Position numbers and translations under genes: made by a program | Part shown: piece by piece, positions 12,438 to 15,074 of the stretch | Position numbering within the stretch: position 1 is the first letter of the stretch | Layout: the number at the start of each line of letters is the position of its first letter | Notes under the pieces: generated by a model | What the model saw: only the letters and a program-made list of their open reading frames with translations | What the model was told of the DNA's origin: nothing | Databases searched by the model: none | Assembly: GCA_027457205.1 (NCBI GenBank) | Contig: DAIDTM010000566.1 | Coordinates: 1 to 15,074, forward strand | From: Anaerolineae bacterium | GTDB lineage: Bacteria; Chloroflexota; Anaerolineae; UBA4142 | Direction: 5' to 3' | Length of the DNA: 15,074 nucleotides

Positions 12438-15074
12438 CGGCTCCAACTCCTATGGCTTCCTCGATCATCGCAAACACCTGCGGCATCTCGAACGCTTTTT
12501 GCTGCGACGCGCCATTCGGACATACCGTCACGCACGCGCCGCAACCCTGGCACAGTGCCGCATTCACGCGCGCGACGTGTGCGTCTTCATCGAGAGCGCG
12601 TGCCGCGTAGGGACACACTTCGACGCACAGACCACAGCCCGCGCACAGGCGTTCGTTCACCGATGCGACAATCGGCACCGCCTCGCGCTGTTTGTGCGAG
12701 AGCAACGCCACTGCGCGGATCGCCGCGCCCTGCGCCTGCGCCATCGATTCTTCCAGCGTGCGCGGCGAGTGCGCCAAGCCGCAGAGGAAAATACCGTCCG
12801 CGGCGAAATCGAGCGGGCGCAATTTTGCGTGCGCTTCAAGGAAGAAACCGTCCTGCGTCAGCGGCACTTTGAGCAACTGCGCGAGCGGCGTGTTCTTCTC
12901 CGGCTCGATGCCTGCGCTCAAAACGAGCAGGTCGGGTTCGAGCGTGATGCTGCCGCCGGGCGCGAACGGTGCTGAAACAGTCACGCGCAGTTTGTCATCG
13001 TCGATAGAAACATGCGGTTTGTCGTTCGGTTCATAGCGAAGAAACAGCACGCCCTTTTCGCGCGCCGCGCGATACGCGTCTTCCTTGAATCCGTATGTGC
13101 GAATGTCACGGTACAAGACGATAACCTGCGCGCTGGGCTTTTCATCCTTCACCCTAAGTGCGTTCTTGATCGCCTGTTGACAGCAGATGCGCGAGCAGTA
13201 CGGTCGTTTGTCGTCGCGCGAGCCAACGCACTGGATCATCACGACGGAATGGAGGTTAGAGGTTGGAAGTTGGAGATTGGAAAGTTTCTCCTCGAATTCC
13301 TGCTGCGTCATCACGCGCGCGTCCTGTCCATACAAATATTCTTTCGGCGTAGCGGCGCGCGCGCCGGTGGCGACGATGATCGCGCCGTGTTCGATGTCGA
13401 CGTCGGTTGGCTTGCCTTCGACGTGGATGCGCGACTTGAATCGTCCGACAAAGCCGGACAACTCGGATACTTCCGCGCGCGTGTAAAGATGGATACGTGG
13501 ATGCGCCTGCACGCGCGCGATTGTCTCACCCACCATCGCCTGCACATCACACCACTTGGTTTTGCTTTCTGAATACTGACTACTGACTACTGAATACCGG
13601 ACATGCCGCGCGTTGCCGCCCAATTCCGCTTCACGCTCGATCAAGAAAACATCGTGCCCTTGATCTCCGATGGTTAACGCCGCTGTCATGCCCGCAAGCC
13701 CGCCGCCGATCACGAGCGCACGCGGATTGATATCGAAGACAAGTCTATAGAGCGGCTTGTTTCGTTGCACGCGCGCGACCATAATCGCCACCAAATCTTT
13801 CGCCTTGTTCGTCGCCGCGTCACGGTCGCCGCGATGCACCCACGAGTCCTGTTCGCGGATGTTCGCCAGTTCAAAGAGATGCGGATTCAGCCCGGCTTCG
13901 CGCAGCGTGTCCTGGAATAGTGGCTCGTGCGTGCGCGGCGTACAACTCGCGACGACGACGTGGTTGAGATGATGCTCTTCAATCCGCGCCTTGATGCGCG
14001 CCTGCGTGTCCTGCGAGCACGTGTACAGGTTGTGCTCCGCGTAGACGACGCCCGGCAGTATTTTGGCGTACTCGACCACCTCTGGCACGCGCACGACGCC
14101 GCCAATGTTGATGCCGCAGTGGCACACGAACACGCCGACGCGCGGCTCTTCGTCCGATATATCGCGCTCGGGCGGATACGTCTTCACGCGCGCAAGCGTC
14201 CCGCGCGCAGGAGCAAGCAAGCGCGACGCGCATGCAGCGGCGGCTGACGCTTCGATGACCGTCTCTGGAATATCCTTCGGCTCGCTGAACGTGCCGGCGA
14301 CGAAGATGCCCTCGCGCGTTGTCGCGGTTGGCGCGAACGCGATCGAATCGGAGAAACCGTATTCGTTAAGCGAGAGACCGAGCCGCTGCGCCATTGCCTG
14401 CGTCTCCGCGTTCGGCTTGACGCCGACCGAGAGGACAACCAGGTCAAACTCTTCGACCTTCGGTCCGTCGTCGAGCGCGTAGCGGACGCGCAGATTGCCG
14501 TTCTCGCCCGGCTCGACCGCGCTGACCATCGAGCGGATGTAGCGCACGCCCTGACTCTTCGCGTGTTCGATGTATCGATCAAAATCCTTGCCGTACGCGC
14601 GCAGATCGAGATAGAAAATCGTCGGCTCGATGTTCGCGGCGTGCTCGCGTGCGATGACTGCCTCTTTCGTCGCATACATGCAGCAGATCGATGAGCAGTA
14701 GCCCTGATCGCGCGCACAATCGCGCGAACCGACGCACTGAATCCACGCGACTTTTCTCGGATGTTTGCCATCGCTCGGTCGCGCGACGACGCCCTGCGTC
14801 GGTCCGGTCGCGGACAGGAAACGCTCGAACTCGAGCGACGTGACGACGTCCGGGTAGCGTCCGTAGCCGAATTCGGGGCGATAGTTCAGCGCGCGCAGAT
14901 CAATCGGCTCGACGCCGGGTGTGAGGATCACTGCGCCGACGTTGAGTTCGCGCGTCTCTTCGACCATCGCGTGGTCTACCGCGCCGGCGCGGCATGCGTA
15001 AACGCACTCGAGACATTCCGAGCACACGCCGCACGCGAGGCAGCGTTCCGCTTCCGCGACCGCTTGTTCTTCCG
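12430..15074 (-). CDS. hdrA: HdrA-HdrA fusion protein, 5' end cut off
   Basis: The frame is open to the right edge; 880 C-terminal residues are visible (numbered from the edge). Module 1 starts inside a six-Cys ferredoxin motif, C11/14/17/20/23/27 (CLACGVCSECLECVYAC). It continues with an HdrA cluster site C113-x12-C126-x3-CC130-131 and the FAD-domain end (VFVAGTFSEPKDIPETV-type, near 257-272). Module 2 is a second HdrA, with an N-terminal domain (CHCG 317-320, YTC 350-352, SC 376-377) and a Rossmann motif GGGLAG (456-461). Its cluster site is C615-x10-C626-x3-CC630-631, and it ends in a diferredoxin (C810/813/816/820 and C841/844/847/851). Module 2 has no inserted ferredoxin. Two in-frame heptamer arrays enlarge its loops. 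Double HdrA proteins of this kind occur in bifurcating complexes, and BamE is a related large HdrA-like protein. It overlaps mvhD, its expected partner. Confidence 0.92.
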   Translation of the reverse strand, partial: EEQAVAEAERCLACGVCSECLECVYACRAGAVDHAMVEETRELNVGAVILTPGVEPIDLRALNYRPEFGYGRYPDVVTSLEFERFLSATGPTQGVVARPSDGKHPRKVAWIQCVGSRDCARDQGYCSSICCMYATKEAVIAREHAANIEPTIFYLDLRAYGKDFDRYIEHAKSQGVRYIRSMVSAVEPGENGNLRVRYALDDGPKVEEFDLVVLSVGVKPNAETQAMAQRLGLSLNEYGFSDSIAFAPTATTREGIFVAGTFSEPKDIPETVIEASAAAACASRLLAPARGTLARVKTYPPERDISDEEPRVGVFVCHCGINIGGVVRVPEVVEYAKILPGVVYAEHNLYTCSQDTQARIKARIEEHHLNHVVVASCTPRTHEPLFQDTLREAGLNPHLFELANIREQDSWVHRGDRDAATNKAKDLVAIMVARVQRNKPLYRLVFDINPRALVIGGGLAGMTAALTIGDQGHDVFLIEREAELGGNARHVRYSVVSSQYSESKTKWCDVQAMVGETIARVQAHPRIHLYTRAEVSELSGFVGRFKSRIHVEGKPTDVDIEHGAIIVATGARAATPKEYLYGQDARVMTQQEFEEKLSNLQLPTSNLHSVVMIQCVGSRDDKRPYCSRICCQQAIKNALRVKDEKPSAQVIVLYRDIRTYGFKEDAYRAAREKGVLFLRYEPNDKPHVSIDDDKLRVTVSAPFAPGGSITLEPDLLVLSAGIEPEKNTPLAQLLKVPLTQDGFFLEAHAKLRPLDFAADGIFLCGLAHSPRTLEESMAQAQGAAIRAVALLSHKQREAVPIVASVNERLCAGCGLCVEVCPYAARALDEDAHVARVNAALCQGCGACVTVCPNGASQQKAFEMPQVFAMIEEAIGVGADV
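13250..13284. repeat. Five-unit heptamer array inside the HdrA fusion gene
   Basis: The units TGGAGGT, TAGAGGT, TGGAAGT, TGGAGAT and TGGAAAG follow one another without gaps. In frame on the minus strand they encode KLSNLQLPTSNLHS (about residues 596-609), immediately before the MIQCVGSRD cluster motif. This array runs in one direction only, unlike the junction arrays. Confidence 0.85.
13570..13597. repeat. Four-unit heptamer array inside the HdrA fusion gene
   Basis: The units TGAATAC, TGACTAC, TGACTAC and TGAATAC follow one another without gaps. On the minus strand they encode part of RYSVVSSQYSES (residues 492-503), in the loop after the Rossmann domain that carries DCSAC in the short HdrA. 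The words resemble the ATTACTG/AATACTG words of the array at 5376-5450, so the two may share an origin. Confidence 0.85.

Noticed and set aside
1..15074. Class II benzoyl-CoA reductase (Bam) cluster
   Set aside because: BamD/E/F-like relatives are present, but no tungsten BamB-type aldehyde-oxidoreductase gene is in the window, so the call cannot be made from here.
12430..15074. Frameshift between the two HdrA modules
   Set aside because: The frame is open throughout and the linker between modules (about residues 285-310) reads as ordinary coding sequence leading into the CHCG domain.

Overview
The whole 15 kb reads as one operon-like block on the minus strand. It holds fourteen genes, transcribed from the right edge towards the left. 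Gaps are short or genes overlap; the longest unannotated gap is about 120 bases (7181-7302). I see no tRNA, rRNA, CRISPR array, transposase or convincing plus-strand gene. Both end genes run off the window, so neither the promoter nor the terminator is visible. The sequence is GC-rich with many CGCG words. The mix of Hdr, MvhD, FrhB and fumarate-reductase-like proteins, together with short dispersed repeats inside and between genes, suggests an anaerobic bacterium. Chloroflexota (Anaerolineae-like) is my best guess, by analogy only and with low confidence.

Genes in transcription order: a large HdrA-HdrA fusion (12430-15074, 5' end cut off); an MvhD-like [2Fe-2S] protein (11979-12437); a small two-cluster ferredoxin/HdrC-like protein (11500-11931); a fumarate-reductase-type iron-sulfur protein (10752-11432); a divergent acyl-CoA dehydrogenase homologue (9603-10664); two tandem FrhB/FdhB-like flavoprotein-ferredoxin paralogues (8469-9548 and 7303-8415); a three-helix membrane protein (6782-7180); a short HdrA (5396-6772); an HdrC-HdrB fusion like HdrD (4249-5367); a full-length HdrA (2205-4160); a 63-residue helical protein (1969-2160); a universal-stress-protein-like protein (1500-1958); and a fumarate reductase/succinate dehydrogenase-type flavoprotein (1-1485, 3' end cut off).

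Together the genes encode four HdrA-type FAD modules on three polypeptides and at least sixteen cubane-cluster ferredoxin motifs. They also encode one [2Fe-2S] ferredoxin domain, an MvhD connector, HdrB-type noncubane cluster sites and two possible electron-entry subunits of the F420/NAD(P)-type FrhB family. The dicarboxylate-reductase pair is split to the two sides of the cluster. The inferred role is a soluble, Hdr-based flavin electron-bifurcating or confurcating complex. It would link a two-electron donor such as F420H2, NAD(P)H or formate, through HdrA, to ferredoxin on one side and to a disulfide, fumarate-like or enoyl-CoA-like acceptor on the other. The window shows no hydrogenase, formate dehydrogenase or tungsten benzoyl-CoA reductase catalytic subunit, so the real substrates are open.

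A second layer of structure is a set of short-period word arrays with periods of 7, 8, 9 or 10 bases. Most are built as a run of one word followed by its inverted complement. They sit at five gene junctions, where they supply stop codons, gene ends or misleading start codons. Related heptamer arrays and other dispersed repeats also lie in frame inside all three hdrA genes and encode odd loops.
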